From the NCBI RefSeq assembly GCF_900116415.1, contig NZ_FPAP01000003.1, positions 868,001 through 932,000 on the forward strand: a stretch of 64,000 nucleotides of DNA, in the 5' to 3' direction. Position numbers and translations under genes: made by a program. Source of the DNA: Chryseobacterium formosense. GTDB lineage: Bacteria; Bacteroidota; Bacteroidia; Flavobacteriales; Weeksellaceae. The notes beneath the pieces are model-generated. The model was given only the letters and a program-made list of their open reading frames with translations. It was not told the origin of the DNA and did not search any database. Every line of letters starts with the position of its first letter. Position 1 is the first letter of the stretch. Shown piece after piece: positions 44,335 through 51,893 of this stretch.

Positions 44335-45987
44335 ATGCAAAATAAATTAATAACCTTATTGTTACTTGTTTTCAGTGTCAATTATTTTTGCCAGCTAACC
44401 GCAAATTTAGAATCTAATGCACAGTATTATATTGATGATAAGAAAATCAAGCTTTCTGAAGTAGAATCTTCCCAACGTTTTAGGTCTAACAATTATTTGA
44501 ATTTAAACTATAAATTAAATGATTTTACTTTTGGAGCACAGCTAGAGTCATATGCGCCCAAAGCTTTACTCAATTACTCCCCTGCTTTCAAGGAGACAAA
44601 CGTTGGAACATACTTTATTAATTACAATAATGAAAAAGCTGGAATTGACGTTACATTAGGGCATTTCTATGAAGAGTTTGGAAGTGGTCTTGCGTTGCGT
44701 TTGTGGGAAGATAAACAGTTGGGAATAGCAAATTCCCTGCTTGGAGGAAGAATAAAATATACAGACCCGGATCAGATAATTACTATTAAAGCTCTTATGG
44801 GAAAACAAAGAACAGGTTTTGAGTTAACCAAAGGACTCATTAGTGGTCTGGATGCGGAAATAAAACTTGATTCTTTAGCAAGAGCAAACAAAGTACATAC
44901 AACCATAGGTTTTAGCTATGTTAATAAATATGAAGATAATAAAGACAATACTTTTTATCCTAAAAGTGTTGAAGTTTATTCCTCCAGAGTAAAAATGGAA
45001 TATTCAAAATTTAATCTGGAATTTGAATATCTCTACAAAACGAAGGATAATATAAAACAAATATCTGTTTTAGATTCTAACAATTTGTTTTCAGGAAATG
45101 CTTTTTATATTAATCTTTCTTATGCCACAGAAAGATTTGGAATAATTGCTAACATAAGAAGGCTGGAAAATTTCAATTTCTACTCTCAACGGGATCAGAT
45201 TGGGAATATCTATAACAATGCTGTTCTCAACTATGTTCCTGCCCTTACGAAGCAATTTGATTATAGCCTGGCAAATATCTACGTATATCAGGCACAACCA
45301 CAGCTTACCTTTTCTCCTCAAAAAAAAGCCGGAGAAATAGGATCACAGTTTGACATTTTTTATAAAATAAAAAAAGGAACCGTGCTTGGAGGAAAGTACG
45401 GTACAGACATAGCTTTTAATATATCTAATTGGTATAGCTTAAGAGGTACATATCGCTCATATATAAATGATTATAATGATTACAAAACAGATTTTTTTAC
45501 ATTAGGTGAAAAATACTATTCAGATCAAAGTTTTGATATCAGAACGAGACTAAAAGAAAACTGGAAGATTGCTTTGGTGTTGATCAATCAATATTACAAT
45601 ACCTATCGTACAGAAGAAACATTAGGTAATGTAAAAGCGCAAACAATAGTTGTCGACAATATCTACAGATTTTCAAAAAGTTCTTTAAAAGTTGAGTTAC
45701 AGCATCAATGGGCAAATAGTTATCATGGTAATTGGGTTGCAGGTCTTGCTGAATATAATTTTAGAAAGAATTGGTCTTTTTTTATAAATGATCTTTACAA
45801 TTATGGTAATTCTGATGGAAAAAATAAGTTGCACTATTATACGTCTGGAATAGTCTTCAGAAAAAATAGTTCAAGAGTGCAGGCGTCATATGGAAGACAG
45901 CGTGGGGGGTTGTTATGTGTAGGCGGAGTTTGTAGGTTTGTTCCCGAAAGTGCAGGTTTATCTTTAGGAATCAGCACTAATTTTTAA
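44335..45987 (+). CDS. DUF6029 family outer-membrane protein
   Basis: 550 residues from the ATG at 44335, chosen because an upstream ATG at 44293 overlaps the TlpA gene and spoils the signal MQNKLITLLLLVFSVNYFCQ. DUF6029 hallmarks include LGHFYEEFGSGLALRLWED and the terminal RQRGGLLCVGGVCRFVPES. Alternating hydrophobic strands throughout suggest a beta-barrel. The two cysteines in CVGGVC near the C-terminus are a likely disulphide and a plausible link to the thioredoxin-like proteins upstream. It is the last gene of the operon, 10 bases after the TlpA gene. Confidence 0.8.
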   Translation: MQNKLITLLLLVFSVNYFCQLTANLESNAQYYIDDKKIKLSEVESSQRFRSNNYLNLNYKLNDFTFGAQLESYAPKALLNYSPAFKETNVGTYFINYNNEKAGIDVTLGHFYEEFGSGLALRLWEDKQLGIANSLLGGRIKYTDPDQIITIKALMGKQRTGFELTKGLISGLDAEIKLDSLARANKVHTTIGFSYVNKYEDNKDNTFYPKSVEVYSSRVKMEYSKFNLEFEYLYKTKDNIKQISVLDSNNLFSGNAFYINLSYATERFGIIANIRRLENFNFYSQRDQIGNIYNNAVLNYVPALTKQFDYSLANIYVYQAQPQLTFSPQKKAGEIGSQFDIFYKIKKGTVLGGKYGTDIAFNISNWYSLRGTYRSYINDYNDYKTDFFTLGEKYYSDQSFDIRTRLKENWKIALVLINQYYNTYRTEETLGNVKAQTIVVDNIYRFSKSSLKVELQHQWANSYHGNWVAGLAEYNFRKNWSFFINDLYNYGNSDGKNKLHYYTSGIVFRKNSSRVQASYGRQRGGLLCVGGVCRFVPESAGLSLGISTNF

Positions 45988-46113
45988 GAAAATATTTTAG
46001 GAAGCAATAACATTTCTTTGCTGTTTTATATTTAATTTTTTATAAGGCATTTATACTTTACAGGTTGAATAAGGTTCCGTAAAAATTACTAAATCTAATG
46101 TTGGGCATAATAT

Positions 46114-47565
46114 TCACCCAATCTTATTTAACCAAATATTAATATCTTCATCAGAAGGAATATTCAATTTCTTTCTTATTCTGTTCTTGCGATTTTGTAC
46201 GGCTTTGGAACCTACATGAGTATAGGTTGCGATTTCTTTTGTGGAAAAATTAAGTTTGAGATATGCACAAAAAATGAGCTCAGAATTAATTATCTTAGGA
46301 TTTATTTTTAAAACACTATCACAGAAGTCGGGATATACCATCTTAAACCTCACTAAAAGAGACGGATCATTTTTTTTTGCCAATTCAATTACCTCATCAA
46401 GTGTTGTATTCAGTCTATTTTTAAGCATATCTGCTTCCTCTTCCTTCTGACTGAATAATAAATCTTTGTGTCTTTGTTTTCGTTTATACTTATAAAGAAT
46501 AAATATAACTATTCCCAAACTGGCCAGAATAATAATGATAATACTATAATAAAGAGTTCCTTTTTCCTCTTTTTCTTTCTCCATTTCATCATTAAGAAAT
46601 TTTTCTACCGGAATATTTATTGTTCTTTCTTCTTCTAAAGCGATATTGTCTCTTAGTAGAGAATATTTTGCGAGATATTCATTTTCCTTCTGAATATTAT
46701 TCATTTTTTTATATACCTTAGCAATGAGTTTACAGGCTTCTAAGCACCTCTCTTTGGAACCCATTTTTTGTGAAAGTTCTAATGATTCAAAAAGATACTT
46801 TAATGCTTTTTCATACTCCTTCTTCTCACAATATAATGCTCCATATGCTCTAAGTACATTAATCTTTCCTTCTAAAGGTATTTTTTTAGCTAGTACTAAT
46901 TCATTTGCTTTATTAATATAATATTCTGCTGAATCTGTATTCATAGCCTTTAAATGCCTGTCTGATATTGAAATATATAGCATAGGCTTTGGAGCCGACA
47001 TACATTTGCGCTCATTACTATATACAGAGTCCATCATACCTAAATAGCTGAAGCTCGATCTTTTCCAGTCATAAACAAATTGCTTTCTTCTTTCTCTTTC
47101 TTGTCTGTCCGGAATCTTATAGGCAAATTTCAGAGATGTATCAAAATATTTTATTGCCAGCTTATGTAAACTCAATGAATAGTAATGTACTCCATACAAA
47201 TAGTACATCCTTGACTTTAATAGGTCATCATTAAAATTCTTAAGTTTCTTTTCTGCAATTTCAAGAAAGTGTAAACTTTCCTTATTTCTATTTAAAATAA
47301 AGAAAGCATTAGCCAGATTGATGTGTCCTCTTATTTCACCTTTGGTATAATGTATTGCTTCAGCATTTTTAATCAACTTTAATTCCTGTAACACAGCTTT
47401 ATTAATATCCCCGTTCTTGATTAATCTGTCATATTCTATTTGCTGCTGGCTATCGATCTGCTCAACTGTTAATGTTTGCGCGGTGAATATGTTCATTAGA
47501 AAAAACAAAAAAAAGATTCCTAATTTCTTTAAATAACACCCTATATTTTTAATTTTTTTTATCAT
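46114..47565 (-). CDS. TPR-transmembrane-HTH regulator (paralogue 2)
   Basis: 483 residues with the same layout as the protein at 38090-39547: signal segment (LGIFFLFFLMNIFTAQ), TPR repeats (about 35-310), one transmembrane helix (YYSIIIIILASLGIVIFILY), a coiled-coil-like stretch rich in Lys/Glu, and a LuxR-like HTH (LIFCAYLKLNFSTKEIATYT, KAVQNRKNRIRKKLNIPSDE). The HTH ends are nearly identical, the TPR parts are not, so both may bind the same sites while sensing different things. It is convergent with the DUF6029 gene. Confidence 0.8.
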   Translation of the reverse strand: MIKKIKNIGCYLKKLGIFFLFFLMNIFTAQTLTVEQIDSQQQIEYDRLIKNGDINKAVLQELKLIKNAEAIHYTKGEIRGHINLANAFFILNRNKESLHFLEIAEKKLKNFNDDLLKSRMYYLYGVHYYSLSLHKLAIKYFDTSLKFAYKIPDRQERERRKQFVYDWKRSSFSYLGMMDSVYSNERKCMSAPKPMLYISISDRHLKAMNTDSAEYYINKANELVLAKKIPLEGKINVLRAYGALYCEKKEYEKALKYLFESLELSQKMGSKERCLEACKLIAKVYKKMNNIQKENEYLAKYSLLRDNIALEEERTINIPVEKFLNDEMEKEKEEKGTLYYSIIIIILASLGIVIFILYKYKRKQRHKDLLFSQKEEEADMLKNRLNTTLDEVIELAKKNDPSLLVRFKMVYPDFCDSVLKINPKIINSELIFCAYLKLNFSTKEIATYTHVGSKAVQNRKNRIRKKLNIPSDEDINIWLNKIG

Positions 47566-48084
47566 TCCTACATTTCCTGAATTTTAGGAAGAGCTAGTTT
47601 CTATTTTTCTTCGATCATTTTAAAAAAGGACTATAATTCCGTTTGTTCTCATTACTATCATTGAGTTTAATTGCCCAATAAAGTTCATTTTAACCCGAAA
47701 TTCATAATATTAAACCAAGTAATAAGCAGTGAATAATCCTCAACATATATGCAAATTTTTACAAAAATAAATAAACTTTTTAACGACACATTGAATTTAT
47801 ATTAAATTTATAACATTATTTTATTTCTTACGGTTTCTACAAAAAATAATAATATAGTTGTTATCTTTGTCCAGGATACGATTCTTATGAAGGTTCTGCA
47901 CTAGTATTGCTTCTTTGAAAATGGCACGACTTCACCGTCATTTACAGAAATTTTCACATAATTACATTACTCGCATAAACATTTTTCACCGTTTTAAGCC
48001 ATACTTACTAAATTATAGAATGGGTTTGATTAGTGACTTTTTATGTTTATAAGACAGAAATGGTTATAGTTCAAATTTTCCAAA

Positions 48085-48116
48085 ATTCTTTCTAAAATCT
48101 TCAATCAAATGTTTCG
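48085..48116. repeat. Dispersed ~31-bp motif, site 2
   Basis: Same motif as at 24348 and 62003 with one extra A. The minus strand reads MSKHLIEDFRKNFGKFEL then stop. The gene-free stretch 47566-48084 upstream of the TPR regulator contains an isolated TATCTTTG on the plus strand near 47866 but no convincing gene. Confidence 0.5.
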
Positions 48117-48143
48117 ACATCTCTTCGATCCTGGGTACTTTAG

Positions 48144-48174
48144 GAGACAACTATTTAATAGTTGTCTCTTTTTA
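48144..48174 (+). terminator. Strong terminator-like hairpin
   Basis: GAGACAACTATT and AATAGTTGTCTC (48144-48155 and 48157-48168) form a perfect inverted repeat followed by TTTTTATT. No intact gene precedes it on the plus strand, so it probably served a lost gene. Confidence 0.65.
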
Positions 48175-48184
48175 TTAATACCCA

Positions 48185-48530
48185 TAAAAAACTCTTGAAA
48201 TCGAGGTTGTTTGGAACAGTCATTTTTCATCAATAGAGAAAGAAAATGAAGGCTGGATTTTACACTTTAAAAATAGAAAAGACTTTATCGCTGCAGACGG
48301 AGCAAACTCGAAAACAATGCCTTATTTGACGGATATAAAACCATTTTATTCAGGGATTATGCTTTAGAATTAAGTGAAAGTCTTACAAATAATAAATACT
48401 CCTCTACTTTGGGAGCTATTTCAGAATATGAGAGCAAGAGCTTCAATAATTGCACAAGAATCTCTTGATAATTGGGAAAAGATGCATTAAAAATGTTCTT
48501 TTCACAATGCTTGAATTTTTTAATCATCAA
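48185..48530 (+). pseudogene. FAD-dependent monooxygenase (TetX-like group) remnant
   Basis: Frame one reads EVVWNSHFSSIEKENEGWIL, then FIAADGANSK, the loop that precedes the conserved AD-G-SKxR block of group A flavin monooxygenases. Then DYALELSESLTNNKYSSTLG follows, which matches the helix after the GDAAH motif, and in a third frame IIAQESLDNWEKMH and VLFTMLEFF match the C-terminal helix. About 130 codons including GDAAH are missing and there are two or more frameshifts. The tail 48531-48649 is open in one frame but unrecognised. Confidence 0.65.
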
Positions 48531-48649
48531 TGAAAATAATAAAAAAGTAGTCTACAAAGAATCTTCATCAGAAAACAAAGGTTTTGTTTATCGCATTTTA
48601 AAAGATTCCACGATTTCTCAAGATGTCAAAACTCAAAACAATAGAATAT

Positions 48650-49297
48650 TTACTGATTATAAAGCCTAAGAATCTCCACCAATTCTGGTAAGGATCGTAC
48701 TTTCAGCTTCTCAAACAATCTAATTTTGTAAGTACTGATTGTCGATGGATGAAGATTAAGCTGATTAGAAATTTCTTTGAGGGGAAGACCTTCTGCAAGC
48801 TTATTGGCAATTTGTAACTCGCGGTCTGAGAGTGCTTCAAAGGGTGAATTTTTTGTCGTTCCATTTAATGATTCTAAAAACATCGCTTCTTTTACCTCAT
48901 CACTTACGTATCGGCCAGTACTAAGCATCGCCGTCAATGCAGTTTCAATTACTGCATTAGAGCTTTGTTTGCTTAGATAACCACCTGCTCCCATTTTTAG
49001 ATAGCGCATAGCATACAACTCTTCATCCTGAGAAGAAAATATGAGAATTCTCAAACTGGGTTGATGTATTTTTATGTAATCAATCGCTTCCTGAACAGAA
49101 CCATTAGGCATATTAACGTCCATAATAGCCAGATCTAATTCTTCTTTCTGAATTACTTTGAACAGCGATTTATAATCCTCTACTTCTGAAATTATGGCAC
49201 TGGGTCTTAGTCGTTTAATCGTTTGTATCAAACCCATCCGGACAATACCATGATCATCTGCTACAACAATACGAACATTTGATTTTAAATCCTTCAT
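48650..49297 (-). CDS. NarL/LuxR-family response regulator
   Basis: 215 residues. The receiver domain (about 8-125) shows acidic pocket VVADDH, phospho-acceptor Asp in LAIMDVNMPNG, Ser in LIFSSQDEE and Lys in GYLSKQ. The C-terminal HTH (about 148-212) is LuxR type (LSDRELQIANKLAEGLPLKE, HPSTISTYKIRLFEKLKV). It lies 3 bases after its histidine kinase gene, so they form a two-component pair. Its position next to the fimbrial locus makes the repeated palindrome before the pilin genes a candidate target, but that is inference. Confidence 0.9.
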   Translation of the reverse strand: MKDLKSNVRIVVADDHGIVRMGLIQTIKRLRPSAIISEVEDYKSLFKVIQKEELDLAIMDVNMPNGSVQEAIDYIKIHQPSLRILIFSSQDEELYAMRYLKMGAGGYLSKQSSNAVIETALTAMLSTGRYVSDEVKEAMFLESLNGTTKNSPFEALSDRELQIANKLAEGLPLKEISNQLNLHPSTISTYKIRLFEKLKVRSLPELVEILRLYNQ

Positions 49298-49300
49298 TCA

Positions 49301-50029
49301 TTAAAGTTTAGGTAAAAAAATGGAAACAGTAGTTCCTTTATTTTCAGACGAAATGATGTCGATGTTTCCGCGCATCAAGGATACAAAATTTTTTACAATT
49401 TTCAAACTTAATCCAACTCCTTTTTCTCCAGCAGTTCCTTGGAATATTGGATTACCATAAGTATAGATCATTGATAAAGATTTTTCGCTCATTCCCATTC
49501 CGAAATCTATCACAGAAAGTATGACCTGGTCATCCTCTGTAACCTGCTGGAAATAAATATCTTGTCCGGCTGATGAATATTTTATTGCATTGTTAAAAAT
49601 TTTGTCTAAAACATTTTCGAGCAGAAAGCGATCAGTTAGAAGAAATGCATCGGGATCTCCTTTAAAATGGAATTTAATATTTTTTTCTTTTAATTTTACC
49701 GCATATTTTTCTTCAAAATGGTGAAAAAGATCAGTCACCATGATTTTCACAGGTTTAATCTGAAAGTTCCCGTATTGAGTTTTCAACCAAGTCGTGCTGT
49801 CCTGAATGGTTTGCAGATTCTTCTGTGCATCGCTTTTTACCTGCGGCAACAACTTAAAAAAATCTGCCTCAACTATGATCTTATCTTCCAGCGCTTCTAT
49901 AAGCCACAGAAAATTTCCAAACATTTCTTTTGAATCGTGAGACAATATCGAGATCAGTCCATTCTTAAAACTGATTTCGTTTTCCAGTCTTTCGATTTTT
50001 AATTGCAGTTCGTTAATTTGGTCTTTCAT
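49301..50029 (-). CDS. Soluble sensor histidine kinase
   Basis: 242 residues. A coiled-coil start (QLKIERLENEISFKNGLISI) leads into the H-box SILSHDSKEMFGNFLWLIEA. The HATPase domain follows with N-box VLDKIFNNAIKYSSAG, G1 VIDFGMGMSE and G2 GEKGVGLSLKIVKNFV. There is no signal peptide, membrane segment or PAS/GAF sensor domain, so the input must come from another protein or from the coiled coil. It is paired with the response regulator directly downstream. Confidence 0.85.
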   Translation of the reverse strand: MKDQINELQLKIERLENEISFKNGLISILSHDSKEMFGNFLWLIEALEDKIIVEADFFKLLPQVKSDAQKNLQTIQDSTTWLKTQYGNFQIKPVKIMVTDLFHHFEEKYAVKLKEKNIKFHFKGDPDAFLLTDRFLLENVLDKIFNNAIKYSSAGQDIYFQQVTEDDQVILSVIDFGMGMSEKSLSMIYTYGNPIFQGTAGEKGVGLSLKIVKNFVSLMRGNIDIISSENKGTTVSIFLPKL

Positions 50030-50317
50030 AGATTTAGTATTAATGCTTAAAAAAACTATTTCTTTATTTTTTTAAACATAGTTTACTCATCAGACAGTAT
50101 TTGTTAAAGTAACGGTCAATTAAAATGTCTTTTCTTAAAGCTTACAGCCCCTTTTCTTTCTCGCAAAGAAGAGACCTTGCCGTCAATGCAATAATACGTA
50201 TTTCAATAGTTTTTCGCAAGGCTATTGTGCATGGATTTCTTCAATATCATTGAGATGGAGCGCTTTTCTATTCCCAATCCTGTCAATTATTGTGATCGAC
50301 GAAATGTATAAAACTAC

Positions 50318-50342
50318 AACGACGCCACATAAGTAGCGTCGT
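50318..50342 (-). terminator. Possible terminator after the fimbrial tip gene
   Basis: ACGACGC / GCGTCGT with a 10-base loop, followed on the minus strand by GTTGTAGTTTTA, 100 bases after the stop of the tip protein gene. The rest of 50030-50445 holds a weak CAATAG/CTATTG hairpin (50197-50226 region) and no gene. Confidence 0.45.
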
Positions 50343-50445
50343 GAATAATATCTTTTTAATGTTTTCAAGACCATCCATCATAGGTAATCTATAACGATCG
50401 CATTGATTCAGACTTTTTTTTCCGTGATTTGAAAAAGTATTTTAC

Positions 50446-51882
50446 TTAAATTGCCGTAAAACTATAATAAACATTAATAGAATAAGTGGTATTTTCCTTC
50501 CCTACCAAACCTTGGGCACCCGCAGCTGGTATGGTGTATCTTACGTTCAGCTGTCTGTCTAAAACTGGTGTTCCGTTAAACAATATTTTTTGCGGAGTTT
50601 TGGATAATGGAGCATTTACAGAACTTCCATCCACGCCAATTTGCAATATGTTGGAATTGATGTCGGTCTGCAGACCTCCTTTCTTAAAATAATTTTCGTC
50701 CGATTTTACATACAGTTCAAAACTTTCATTGTTGGACAATATAATTTGGTTTGGAATCACTTGCGACTGACCATCGGTGTACTGAGCGGCGGTATTAAAA
50801 TTAAAGTTTACATTTCTCCCGGAACTGGGTATGGTGATCTCAGATCTAGGCAGTACTTTTAATTGAACCGCTGTATTCTGCAGGCTGTTAATTGAATTAT
50901 CTGTACTTGTGGCATTGAAGTTCAATTCAAAAGTATAAGTTCCGGCTTCAAAAAAATTATTTTTAAAATCTTCCGCAGACACATAAAGCTCCGGGGTGAA
51001 GCTGTTTCTGTTTCCTGCTACAACACTGAAATTAGCAGCCGAAAAATTCTGAAAATTGGCAGATAAAGCTTTGGTGGTAAGTACAGATCCGTTACTACCC
51101 AATTTGATGCTTGCTATATTTCGGGTTCCTGGAACACCTTTAGAGGATGTGAATTGAACATTATTGGCAGCAGCTTTCGCCCAAAAATTAAAATCGACCG
51201 TATGCGCAATTTCCGTATTACCCAGATCCCATACCCGTGTACTTGTACTGCGGTAGTCATTCAAAGAAGATATTTCTATGTATTTTGTTAAAGATGATGT
51301 GAGCCATCTTATAGATGAAGGAATGACTAAAATCGTTTTAAAATTACGTGGTGTGAAATCATTATAATTTTGACTGATATCCATTGAATAATTCCCGGCT
51401 CGGTATGCATTAGCTGCAAACTGAGCAGCTGGTATTTTAAAGGTAAAATTGATATTTCCCTTATTGAATCCTCCTCCGAAAATAATAGACCCGGGCGGAT
51501 CAAACCATCTCAGAGCACTTGTACTGAAAGACTGAAAACCTGGTAAAGAACCTGAAAATCCGGTAGATGGCAACTGCCCGCCCATACTTTCTAATTGCCA
51601 CAGAAGAGTAGAGCTGGGTAAAGTAAATGAAGAAGAAGACTGAGTAAAAACTGGTCCGGAAACAGAGGTAAATGTAGGAGCTATCGGCGCTAATCCAAAA
51701 AAGGTATAATCCCAGTTTGTTCTGTTGGGATTCACCATTACTCTTGTAGGAACTGAGGTAAATTCAACCCTGTTTAAAATATTATTTTCAGGAACAGACA
51801 GGTAAATATCCTGAGCTTTCGCGACTGTTGATCCGCAGAACACGGTAAAAATTCCTATTAAAAAACCTTTCATCGTTTTCAT
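50446..51882 (-). CDS. Putative fimbrial tip adhesin
   Basis: 478 residues with signal peptide (MKTMKGFLIGIFTVFCGSTV, cleavage after AKA). It is beta-rich, with no enzyme motif and no cysteine pair in the mature part. The N-terminal ~330 residues are unique. The C-terminal ~150 residues resemble the small pilins of this locus, with the final strand NTTYSINVYYSFTAI paralleling TYTQTVTYTATAL of the pilins. That layout (receptor domain plus pilin domain) is what chaperone/usher tip adhesins have. It follows the usher-like gene by 11 bases and is last in the transcript. Confidence 0.55.
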   Translation of the reverse strand: MKTMKGFLIGIFTVFCGSTVAKAQDIYLSVPENNILNRVEFTSVPTRVMVNPNRTNWDYTFFGLAPIAPTFTSVSGPVFTQSSSSFTLPSSTLLWQLESMGGQLPSTGFSGSLPGFQSFSTSALRWFDPPGSIIFGGGFNKGNINFTFKIPAAQFAANAYRAGNYSMDISQNYNDFTPRNFKTILVIPSSIRWLTSSLTKYIEISSLNDYRSTSTRVWDLGNTEIAHTVDFNFWAKAAANNVQFTSSKGVPGTRNIASIKLGSNGSVLTTKALSANFQNFSAANFSVVAGNRNSFTPELYVSAEDFKNNFFEAGTYTFELNFNATSTDNSINSLQNTAVQLKVLPRSEITIPSSGRNVNFNFNTAAQYTDGQSQVIPNQIILSNNESFELYVKSDENYFKKGGLQTDINSNILQIGVDGSSVNAPLSKTPQKILFNGTPVLDRQLNVRYTIPAAGAQGLVGKENTTYSINVYYSFTAI

Positions 51883-51893
51883 ATCCTCTAAAT

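Noticed and set aside
47880..48060. Plus-strand transcript after a TATCTTTG box, possible small gene or RNA
   Set aside because: No -33 box at proper spacing, no open frame that holds up, and no recognisable RNA fold.
48122..48138. TTCGATC-CTGGGTAC resembling the 3' end of the tRNA-Leu, possible attachment site
   Set aside because: The match is interrupted (CCGGTC missing), too short, no integrase is nearby and no tRNA fold is possible.
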